Shown: positions 8,977 through 13,737 of the stretch, piece by piece
How the letters are laid out: every line of letters begins with the position of its first letter
Numbering within the stretch: position 1 is the first letter of the stretch
Source: Bacteroidota bacterium
GTDB lineage: Bacteria; Bacteroidota; Ignavibacteria; Kapaibacteriales; UBA2268
NCBI GenBank assembly: GCA_027371665.1
Contig: DAHXMP010000110.1
Location: 1-13,737 of the forward strand
Length of the DNA stretch: 13,737 bases
Direction of reading: 5' to 3'
Translations under genes and position numbers: made by a program
The notes under the pieces: model-generated
Told to the model about the DNA's origin: nothing
Databases searched by the model: none
What the model saw: only the letters and a program-made list of their open reading frames with translations

Positions 8977-9732
8977 ATGTCGGGACATAGTAAATGGGCG
9001 AATATCAAGCATAAAAAAGCCGCTAAGGATGCTAAGCGCGGTAAGATATTCACCAGGATAACCAAAGAAATTACAATTTCCGCCCGAGAAGGCGGCGGTG
9101 ATATTGATGCTAATCCGAGGCTCAGGCTAGCCGTACAAAATGCTAAATCCGTTAACATGCCTTCCGACAACATTAAGAGAGCTATTCAGAAAGGCACCGG
9201 TGAAATTGAAGGCGTTAACTATGAAGAAATTACTTACGAGGGATTTGGCCCCCAGGGCGGTGCTGTTATCATGGAAGTTGTTACAGATAACCGTAACCGT
9301 ACTCTTTCCGACCTGAGAACAACTATCAGCAAGCTCGGAGGCAATCTTGCCGAAGCCGGTGCTGTTGCATGGAATTTTGACCGGAAAGGCGTTGTAACAA
9401 TAAGTACTGCTGGTAAAACGGAGGACGATATTCTCGAGCTCGTTCTCGATTCGGGTGCCGACGACATGGAGTATGATTCCGAATCAACAAGAATTATCTG
9501 CCCCTTCGATGCACTTAACATTTGCAGTAAATATTTTGAAGAGAAAAAATTCGAAATTACTGACCGGAAACTCGAATTTCTCCCGAAAACAATGGTTAAT
9601 ATCAGAAATGTAAATGATGCAAAGAAAATTCTCCGCTTCCTCGAAACTGTCGAAGAGCATGAGGATATACAGAATATTTACTCAAATTACGATATTAACG
9701 ATGCGGTGCTCGAGCAGGCTGAAAAAGATTAA
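8977..9732 (+). CDS. yebC: YebC/PmpR/TACO1 family protein
   Basis: The protein has 251 residues, full length for the family. The N-terminus SGHSKWANIKHKKAAKDAKR is the family signature; GGDIDANPRLRLAVQNAK, PSDNIKRAIQKGTGE, YEGFGPQGGAVIMEVVTDNRNRT and LGEAGAVAW-like blocks follow in order. The family was annotated as a transcription regulator, and more recent work describes a role in translation through difficult stretches such as polyproline. A purine-rich AAGGAA lies just before the ATG. The ruvC gene follows after 29 bp; yebC-ruvC adjacency is widespread in bacteria and supports both calls. The 137-bp gap upstream from the YyaL-like gene probably holds its promoter, but I cannot pick a convincing box. 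Confidence 0.97.
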   Translation: MSGHSKWANIKHKKAAKDAKRGKIFTRITKEITISAREGGGDIDANPRLRLAVQNAKSVNMPSDNIKRAIQKGTGEIEGVNYEEITYEGFGPQGGAVIMEVVTDNRNRTLSDLRTTISKLGGNLAEAGAVAWNFDRKGVVTISTAGKTEDDILELVLDSGADDMEYDSESTRIICPFDALNICSKYFEEKKFEITDRKLEFLPKTMVNIRNVNDAKKILRFLETVEEHEDIQNIYSNYDINDAVLEQAEKD

Positions 9733-9761
9733 CATGAATTTCAACTATTTTATAAATTAAA

Positions 9762-10304
9762 TTGCGAATACTTGGAATAGACCCGGGTTCTGTAATCTGC
9801 GGTTACGGCATTATCGAGAAACAGGTTAATTCTTTGAGCGTCGTGGAATATGGAGTTATTAAAGCAAAAAAAGCCCACGTACTTATACCTGACAGGCTCA
9901 AAGAAATATTTTTGAGATTAACGAAAGTAATCGAAAGAACAAAACCTGATATTTCAGCTTTCGAAACGACTTTTTATTCACGTAACGTACAGTCTCTAAC
10001 GAAACTTTCACATGCACGTGCTGCAGCGATGCTTGCCGTTTCTATGAAAAATATAAATATATCCGAGTATAGCCCCCGGGAAGTAAAAAAATCCGTTACA
10101 GGCAAAGGTGCCGCATCAAAAGAACAGGTTCAGTTCATGGTTAAAACTATTTTAAAAATCAATGAGACGCCCGAATTTTTTGACGTTACCGATGCACTTG
10201 CCGTGGCACTTTGCCACTCTCTTCGCACCGAACATTCTGAAAAATCATCAAACTCCTGGAAGGATTACATTAAGAAGCATCCTGAAAGAATTGCAAAAAT
10301 ATAA
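9762..10304 (+). CDS. ruvC: Crossover junction endodeoxyribonuclease RuvC
   Basis: RuvC cuts Holliday junctions symmetrically with RuvAB in recombinational repair. All four catalytic acidic residues are visible in the 180-residue protein: Asp7 (GIDPGS), Glu68 (AFETTFYSRN), and Asp141 and Asp144 (DVTDALAVALCH). The SPREVKKSVTGKGAASKEQV block is also typical. The start is unusual. There is an in-frame stop at 9753-9755 and no ATG before the GIDPG motif, so initiation must use TTG 9762 (giving MRILGIDPG, the common N-terminus) or the ATT two codons earlier. It lies 29 bp after yebC. RuvA and ruvB are not in this window, and the next gene is convergent fbp. Confidence 0.96.
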   Translation: MRILGIDPGSVICGYGIIEKQVNSLSVVEYGVIKAKKAHVLIPDRLKEIFLRLTKVIERTKPDISAFETTFYSRNVQSLTKLSHARAAAMLAVSMKNINISEYSPREVKKSVTGKGAASKEQVQFMVKTILKINETPEFFDVTDALAVALCHSLRTEHSEKSSNSWKDYIKKHPERIAKI

Positions 10305-10322
10305 GTAATTAATTATTAATTT

Positions 10323-11357
10323 TTATTCTCTGTTTGGCCGCTCGCCTAATATGAAAGATTCGAGTTCCATTACATTTTTTTCACTTCCGGCATAGAATGG
10401 TGTTGTCTCATGAATTGATTCCGGGGTGATATCGAGAATCCTGCCTGTACCTGTGGAAGCCCTCCCTCCTGCCTGCTCGATAATCATTGCCAAAGGTGCT
10501 GCTTCATAAAGAATACGGATTTTTCCCTTTGGATGTTTAGTGCTCGAGGGATACATATATATTCCGCCGTTGTGCAGAGTCCTGTGAACATCCGCCACGG
10601 CAGAGGCAACATACCTCATCGTATATGAACGGTCATTTTCAACATTCGGCTTTTTCAGGTAATTTATATACTCCTGTACGTTATTGTCCCAATGATAATA
10701 ATTAGATTCATTGCAACTGTAAAAATTTCCCTGTTTGGGAATTTTCAGCTTCTCAATTGTCAGTATAAACTCTCCAATCGTCGGGTCATATGTAAAAACA
10801 TTCACTCCGTTACCTGTAGTGTAAACGAGAATTGTGCTTGAACCATAAAGGACATAACCTGCCGCTTCCTGCCTGTATCCCGGCTGTAGAACTTCTTCGA
10901 GAGTTACCACATCCTTCGATTCAGGGTCGAGCCTTTTATATAGCGAAAAAGTCGTTCCTATAGTAATTCCGACGTCTATGTTCGTTGAACCGTCAATCGG
11001 GTCGAATGCAAGAATATACTTTCCTCTTCTGTTTTCTTTAGGAATAATCATAATATCATCGTTTTCCTCGGAAATTAAAGCACAAAGGCTGCCGGAACGC
11101 AGCATTGAGCAGTAAATCACTTCATTGGCGTATTCATCGAGTTTTCGGACTTTGTCTCCATTGAAATTCACGAAATCCGTTATACCCATAATATCGTTAA
11201 TTCCTGCCCTGCGAACTTCCATTGCAATTATCCTGATTGCGAGAATAAGGTCGTGCATTAGATTGGTAAATTCTCCTGTCGCCCTGGGATGTAAGTTTTC
11301 TTCTAATACGAAGTACCTGTCTATCGTAATAAGTTTCGATGTTTTAATGATTGCCAT
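10323..11357 (-). CDS. fbp: Fructose-1,6-bisphosphatase class I
   Basis: This cytoplasmic enzyme hydrolyses fructose-1,6-bisphosphate to fructose-6-phosphate in gluconeogenesis. The 344-residue protein is full length. Metal ligands are visible as Glu97/Glu98 in LISEENDD, Asp119 and Asp122 in AFDPIDGSTN, and Glu285 in ILYEAAPLAMIIEQAGGRA. Substrate-binding blocks YTMRYVASAVADVHRTL and GGIYMYPSS are present, and the C-terminus shows HETTPFYAGSEKNV. It converges on ruvC with 18 bp between the stops. Upstream on the same strand, 115 bp away, ends the phage-like S24 gene; a TATATTTG box in that gap may give fbp its own promoter. Confidence 0.97.
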   Translation of the reverse strand: MAIIKTSKLITIDRYFVLEENLHPRATGEFTNLMHDLILAIRIIAMEVRRAGINDIMGITDFVNFNGDKVRKLDEYANEVIYCSMLRSGSLCALISEENDDIMIIPKENRRGKYILAFDPIDGSTNIDVGITIGTTFSLYKRLDPESKDVVTLEEVLQPGYRQEAAGYVLYGSSTILVYTTGNGVNVFTYDPTIGEFILTIEKLKIPKQGNFYSCNESNYYHWDNNVQEYINYLKKPNVENDRSYTMRYVASAVADVHRTLHNGGIYMYPSSTKHPKGKIRILYEAAPLAMIIEQAGGRASTGTGRILDITPESIHETTPFYAGSEKNVMELESFILGERPNRE

Positions 11358-11389
11358 AAACTAATTTTTAGATTTAATATATTCATTAA

Positions 11390-11397
11390 CAAATATA
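11390..11397 (-). promoter_or_regulatory. Candidate -7 promoter box for fbp
   Basis: The minus strand reads TATATTTG, fitting the Bacteroidota TAnnTTTG element, and would start transcription about 25 nt before the fbp ATG. The expected upstream TTG/TTTG element is only loosely present (a TTTTTTC run about 22 bp further up), so the call is tentative. Confidence 0.35.
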
Positions 11398-11472
11398 ACT
11401 TAATTAAGAATATGTTTTTGAAAAAATTTTCTTTAATTGTTATTCATCATGACTGAATAAAATTTAAAATTT

Positions 11473-12129
11473 TCAGGAAATGTTGCTAACAGCTTTCTTC
11501 ACAACACCAATTATCCTGAAATCAATATCATCCGTTATCTTCAAATCCTGAAAATCCTCGTTTTCCGAAAGCAGCCATAGAATACCGTCATGTTTCTTCA
11601 TTCTTTTGACAAATAACTCCGAATTAACCGATGCAACAACAATACAGCCGTTTTTCGGCTCAGCTTTTGTATCAACAATAATTGTATCACCGTCGAAAAT
11701 CCTCGCATTTTCCATAGACTGCCCGGTTACTTTGCAAAGAATTGTATTTTTATTCAATCCGAATCTTTTTAAAATATCCACTGCTTTTTCAGAATCCATA
11801 TCGAGCGGGGGATTTCCCTTTGCTGCTCCAATTGTTTGCCTGATGAAAATTACAAGTTCCTCCTTTGATAAATAATCAATCCGCTTGATGTCAATAACTT
11901 TTAGCTCCTGCATATCTGCCTCCAAACTACTGATTATAATACATGCATCGTTCTGTGCATCTTTGATTATCCCGGGATTTCTTTTAACGGCTGTATCATT
12001 GATAATATCGAGCTTCCAGTAATTATGTTTATTGCCCCTGCCTTCACTTATGATAAATTTTTTTGCAAGCTCGTAAAGCCCGTTATCAGACAATTTATCA
12101 ACATACCGTATGAACTCGCTCCGTTTCAT
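11473..12129 (-). CDS. UmuD-like S24 family peptidase with unassigned N-terminal domain
   Basis: The C-terminal half (about 104-218) is an S24/LexA-type serine-lysine peptidase. Ser138 lies in TGQSMENARIFDGDTIIVD and Lys175 in ELFVKRMKK; the Ser-Lys distance of 37 equals that of E. coli UmuD (Ser60, Lys97). GDTIIVD, GCIVVASVN and FRIIGVV strands match UmuD order. A plausible self-cleavage site is Lys104-Gly105 in GAAKGNPP, 33 residues before the Ser. LexA and UmuD use Ala-Gly and Cys-Gly about 34-35 residues before theirs. Residues 1-100 do not look like a helix-turn-helix and I do not recognise them. The ATG overlaps the stop of the XRE gene as ATGA, implying translational coupling. Role inferred: the RecA/SOS-responsive half of a two-protein repressor, or a UmuD paralogue without UmuC. 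Confidence 0.85.
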   Translation of the reverse strand: MKRSEFIRYVDKLSDNGLYELAKKFIISEGRGNKHNYWKLDIINDTAVKRNPGIIKDAQNDACIIISSLEADMQELKVIDIKRIDYLSKEELVIFIRQTIGAAKGNPPLDMDSEKAVDILKRFGLNKNTILCKVTGQSMENARIFDGDTIIVDTKAEPKNGCIVVASVNSELFVKRMKKHDGILWLLSENEDFQDLKITDDIDFRIIGVVKKAVSNIS

Positions 12130-12587
12130 TCTTTCTTATTTCTGATTTTCTTCCTTCCGGTACTTACATCGTTATTTTTCTTCTGCAGAGCCTGTATCAT
12201 ATCACCTGCTGCTGCTGTCAACTGGTTAAAGCGGATGACTAACTCGTTGAAATCCATTTTCTCAAAATCAATTCTGTGAATCTCAGCTACATTGCTCTTT
12301 GCTTTTCCTTTGTTCTTAATCCTCTTTGCAATCATATCGCCTTCTTCATTGGAAGCAAATATTTCCCCTTCTCCAGTTAATATATAGGTCGGATTAATAC
12401 CCTTATGGTACAAAGCGACAAGTAAGCGGTTAGGCACGTTAGCCCTGCCGTTCTCATAATTAGCTATGTTATCTTTCGTCTCACCGACTGCAACTGCAAA
12501 CTGCCGGGCTGAGATTCTCCCCCCTTCGAAGATTATATCACGGATTTCTCTGAGCCTATCCCCTATAATTTTCTGTATATTATCCAT
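12126..12587 (-). CDS. XRE/Cro-CI family DNA-binding repressor
   Basis: The protein has 153 residues from ATG 12587. A TTG at 12620 could add 11 residues but would overlap the predicted promoter spacer, and the ATG places IIGDRLREIRD at the usual position. Residues 8-75 form a CI-type helix-turn-helix: ISARQFAVAVGETKDNIANYENG, then the characteristic GINPTYILTGEGEIF (63-77), as in phage-like repressors that normally carry an S24 peptidase after the HTH. Here the peptidase is absent. A basic stretch (KRIKNKGKAKS), a short helix at about 110-137 that may oligomerise, and a lysine/arginine-rich tail follow. The next gene supplies the peptidase and overlaps by 4 bp. It most likely represses the facing promoter and its own, through the inverted repeat at 12646-12680. 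Confidence 0.88.
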   Translation of the reverse strand: MDNIQKIIGDRLREIRDIIFEGGRISARQFAVAVGETKDNIANYENGRANVPNRLLVALYHKGINPTYILTGEGEIFASNEEGDMIAKRIKNKGKAKSNVAEIHRIDFEKMDFNELVIRFNQLTAAAGDMIQALQKKNNDVSTGRKKIRNKKE

Positions 12588-12613
12588 AATTTTAAAATCA
12601 TTGAATTTTTTAC

Positions 12614-12644
12614 TTGACAATTATGTATTTATTGCATATATTTG
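12614..12644 (+). promoter_or_regulatory. Rightward early promoter
   Basis: TTGACA at 12614-12619, a 17-bp spacer, then TATATTTG at 12637-12644. This fits both the sigma-70 layout and the Bacteroidota TAnnTTTG element. Transcription would start near 12650 and run into the 109-residue gene at 12766 and the Mor-like gene. It faces a near mirror-image leftward promoter. Confidence 0.7.
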
Positions 12645-12645
12645 T

Positions 12646-12680
12646 AGTAAATATTACATTATAATATCGCATTATTTACT
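12646..12680. repeat. Inverted repeat, candidate operator
   Basis: AGTAAATA at 12646-12653 and its reverse complement TATTTACT at 12673-12680 are perfect 8-bp arms around a 19-bp centre. Each arm lies on or next to a predicted transcription start of the facing promoters. A 7-of-8 match in reverse orientation (TATTTATT) sits at 12626-12633, inside the rightward promoter spacer. The placement suits binding by the XRE protein; that is inference. Confidence 0.55.
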
Positions 12681-12684
12681 TTTG

Positions 12685-12715
12685 CAAATATAAATATAAT
12701 TTATTCAAAAGTCAA
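12685..12715 (-). promoter_or_regulatory. Leftward promoter for the repressor operon
   Basis: On the minus strand TTGACT (12715-12710), a 17-bp spacer and TATATTTG (12692-12685). Start near 12680, giving a 5' leader of about 90 nt before the XRE ATG. Its elements mirror those of the rightward promoter almost exactly. Confidence 0.68.
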
Positions 12716-12765
12716 GAAAATTATACATTATTAAAAAATGTTATTATTCATGTAAGGGTGCTTAA

Positions 12766-13095
12766 ATGGGAAAAACAAAGAAAAACAATGGCTGTGTTCA
12801 AAACTCACGGTTTAATGAACTAAACAAAAAATTTATTTTGATAATAAAGCCGTGGATAATGCACGATAACTATAAGAAAAACACTAAACACAACAACATT
12901 GAACTCAGAAATGCCGTATCATCAATTTTCGTGCAGGTACTCGACCAAATCAAGGAAGAAAAATTATTGGACAACGACTCTGCAGATGATATTAAATTTC
13001 TTCTTGACGATTACCTTCAAAAAGATGATTATACTTGTAGATATTGCTGGGACTACCTTACGGATACAGGTAACGAACTTTATGATGAATTTTAA
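12766..13095 (+). CDS. Small hypothetical protein, first gene of the rightward unit
   Basis: I do not recognise this 109-residue protein. It has a basic, Asn/Lys-rich N-terminus, a predicted helical middle (about 46-85, acidic towards the end), and a Cys pair in CRYCWDY (Cys91, Cys94) with a single Cys10. It has no signal peptide or membrane segment. GTAAGGG lies 8 bp before the ATG. It is preceded by the rightward promoter and followed after 21 bp by the Mor-like gene, so it occupies an early-gene position in a phage-like switch. An anti-repressor or other early regulator is one possibility, but nothing in the sequence proves it. Confidence 0.75.
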   Translation: MGKTKKNNGCVQNSRFNELNKKFILIIKPWIMHDNYKKNTKHNNIELRNAVSSIFVQVLDQIKEEKLLDNDSADDIKFLLDDYLQKDDYTCRYCWDYLTDTGNELYDEF

Positions 13096-13116
13096 AATTT
13101 GCAGTAAGGAACGACA

Positions 13117-13383
13117 ATGGCAGACATATTTGATATTATGAGCGACGAAGACCTGACACCCGATTTGAAAATGCTCAAAGAGATTTGCGGCGAAGATACA
13201 GTAAAAAAATTGCTTAGGAATTTAGGCGGCCTGAGCTTTTACATCCCGAAAATAACACGACTCGACAGCCTCGTTGCCAAATATATGAAGAACCATAAAG
13301 AGAAAGACTGCAAACTAATTGCAAAAGAACTTAAAGTATCGCTTCAGTACTTGAAGAAAGTTATTAATGAATCAGATAATTGA
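13117..13383 (+). CDS. Mor transcription activator family protein
   Basis: The 88-residue protein resembles the Mor/C activator family of phage Mu, which turns on middle transcription by binding promoter DNA as a dimer. An N-terminal helical dimerisation region (13-36, ICGEDTVKKLLRNL) leads into the signature GGLSFYIPK (37-45), where Mor has a GG-x-x-x-YIPK strand. A C-terminal helix-turn-helix (about 62-84, KDCKLIAKELKVSLQYLKKVI) corresponds to the Mor DNA-binding domain. It is shorter than Mu Mor (129 residues) but contains both domains. AAGGAA ends 5 bp before the ATG. It ends about 33 bp before a strong hairpin. No Mu transposase or late genes are visible, so its target promoter is unknown and may lie elsewhere. 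Confidence 0.83.
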   Translation: MADIFDIMSDEDLTPDLKMLKEICGEDTVKKLLRNLGGLSFYIPKITRLDSLVAKYMKNHKEKDCKLIAKELKVSLQYLKKVINESDN

Positions 13384-13416
13384 AATGTTAAGCTTGAAAG
13401 GGTTTTGAAAATAAAA

Positions 13417-13447
13417 AAAAGGAGGAGAAAAAAAATCTCCTCCTTTT
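13417..13447. terminator. Bidirectional rho-independent terminator
   Basis: A perfect 12-bp stem, AAAAGGAGGAGA (13417-13428) and TCTCCTCCTTTT (13436-13447), encloses a 7-nt loop. On the minus strand the stem runs into eight T residues, making a strong terminator for the beta-barrel gene fragment. On the plus strand a T-rich tail follows, so it can also end the Mor-like transcript. Confidence 0.85.
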
Positions 13448-13466
13448 AAGCTTTTATTTAAAGTTT

Positions 13467-13658
13467 TTACCAGGCATAACCGAGATTACATCCTAAGCCG
13501 AAAGCATTATAAGAGAAGTAATCATTATGCATAACATTAAATGCAATTCTAATTATAGGTTCCACAGCAAAACCATCGAATACCCATTTGTACGCCGCTT
13601 CACCTCCAATAGCAAATGAAGTTTGTCCCGTATATGAATAAAAGGAACCGCTGGTATC
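13467..13658 (-). pseudogene. C-terminal fragment of an outer-membrane beta-barrel protein (DUF3575-like)
   Basis: Sixty-three residues are open from a TAA at 13659-13661 to the stop at 13467-13469. From about SGSFYSYTGQ onwards the translation looks like the end of a small outer-membrane barrel. It has alternating aromatic/hydrophobic strands, GGEAAYKWVFDGFAVEP (18-34), which recalls the GYKW..GF pattern of DUF3575 proteins, and a terminal NLGYAW ending in an aromatic residue, as outer-membrane barrels do. There is no start codon or signal peptide. The reading frame stops just where the adjoining sequence starts to look coding on the other strand. The terminator at 13417-13447 is correctly placed and oriented for it. 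Confidence 0.6.
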
Positions 13659-13737
13659 TTACTTTAATACAAGACAAGAAAAAACCTCTTGAAGGATTGA
13701 GTGTGGGGCCACTGGTAGCAGTAGGTTTCTGGAAATA
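13634..13737 (+). pseudogene. Beta-barrel protein segment in reverse orientation (3' runs off the window)
   Basis: The plus-strand frame beginning at ATG 13634 is open to the window end (34 codons); ATGs at 13616 and 13634 are both in frame after a stop at 13610-13612. It contains RWYLTLIQDKKKPLEGLSVG followed by PLVAVGFWK, which resembles the central R-x-Y ... GLxVGP strand region of DUF3575-like barrels. No signal peptide or N-terminal strands precede it, so it is not a complete gene start. It appears to be the piece that should precede the minus-strand fragment, in flipped orientation. The alternative is an unrelated gene starting here by chance. Confidence 0.45.

Noticed and set aside
9234..9521. 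Minus-strand frame within yebC
   Set aside because: Lies wholly inside a well-conserved gene and has no recognisable motif.
12588..12620. TTG start adding 11 residues to the XRE protein
   Set aside because: It would overlap the rightward promoter elements, and the added residues match nothing; ATG 12587 gives the usual repressor start.
12899..13141. Plus-strand frame overlapping the small hypothetical and Mor-like genes
   Set aside because: It conflicts with two better-supported genes that have their own ribosome-binding sites, and its translation is low-complexity.
13384..13470. Two AAGCTT hexamers flanking the hairpin, considered as attachment or transposon end repeats
   Set aside because: A 6-bp palindrome repeated in AT-rich DNA is expected by chance; there is no target-site duplication or longer inverted repeat.
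1..13737. CRISPR array or insertion sequence
   Set aside because: No regularly spaced repeats, transposase motifs or terminal inverted repeats were seen.

Overview
The window is AT-rich DNA whose coding style points to the Bacteroidota/Chlorobiota/Ignavibacteria side of the tree. The clues are weak or absent Shine-Dalgarno sites before many genes, promoter-like TATATTTG boxes matching the Bacteroidota TAnnTTTG consensus, a DUF4919 secreted protein, a DUF3575-like beta-barrel, and a tRNA whose CCA is not encoded. The lineage is an inference; there is no rRNA or other marker to fix it.

Positions 1-4300 (+) hold a four-gene phosphorelay cluster. It runs from a hybrid receiver-PAS-histidine kinase (5' end cut by the window) to a receiver-HDOD protein, a stand-alone receiver, and a receiver fused to a degenerate HD-GYP domain. 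No output domain binds DNA and none looks like an intact phosphodiesterase, so output is probably by protein contact. Positions 4301-4655 are non-coding. On the minus strand follow tRNA-Pro(TGG), a CNNM/CBS membrane protein and a secreted DUF4919 protein.

Positions 6752-10304 (+) hold ordinary housekeeping genes: a YyaL/SSP411-type thioredoxin-domain protein, then yebC and ruvC in their common adjacency. Class I fructose-1,6-bisphosphatase (fbp) faces ruvC from the minus strand.

Positions 11473-13383 form the most interesting part, a compact phage-like genetic switch. Leftward lie an XRE helix-turn-helix gene and a UmuD-like S24 peptidase gene joined by an ATGA overlap, so DNA-binding and autocleavage functions sit on separate polypeptides. 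Rightward lie a small unknown protein and a Mor-family (phage Mu middle activator) protein. Between the two units are two nearly mirror-image promoters that face each other, with an 8-bp inverted repeat over both predicted start sites. No transposase, integrase or structural phage gene is visible in the window.

After a strong hairpin terminator, positions 13467-13737 contain two pieces of what looks like one outer-membrane beta-barrel gene in opposite orientations, meeting near 13645. Flipping the right-hand piece would restore the expected domain order, which suggests a small inversion (biological or an assembly artefact) that extends past the window end.
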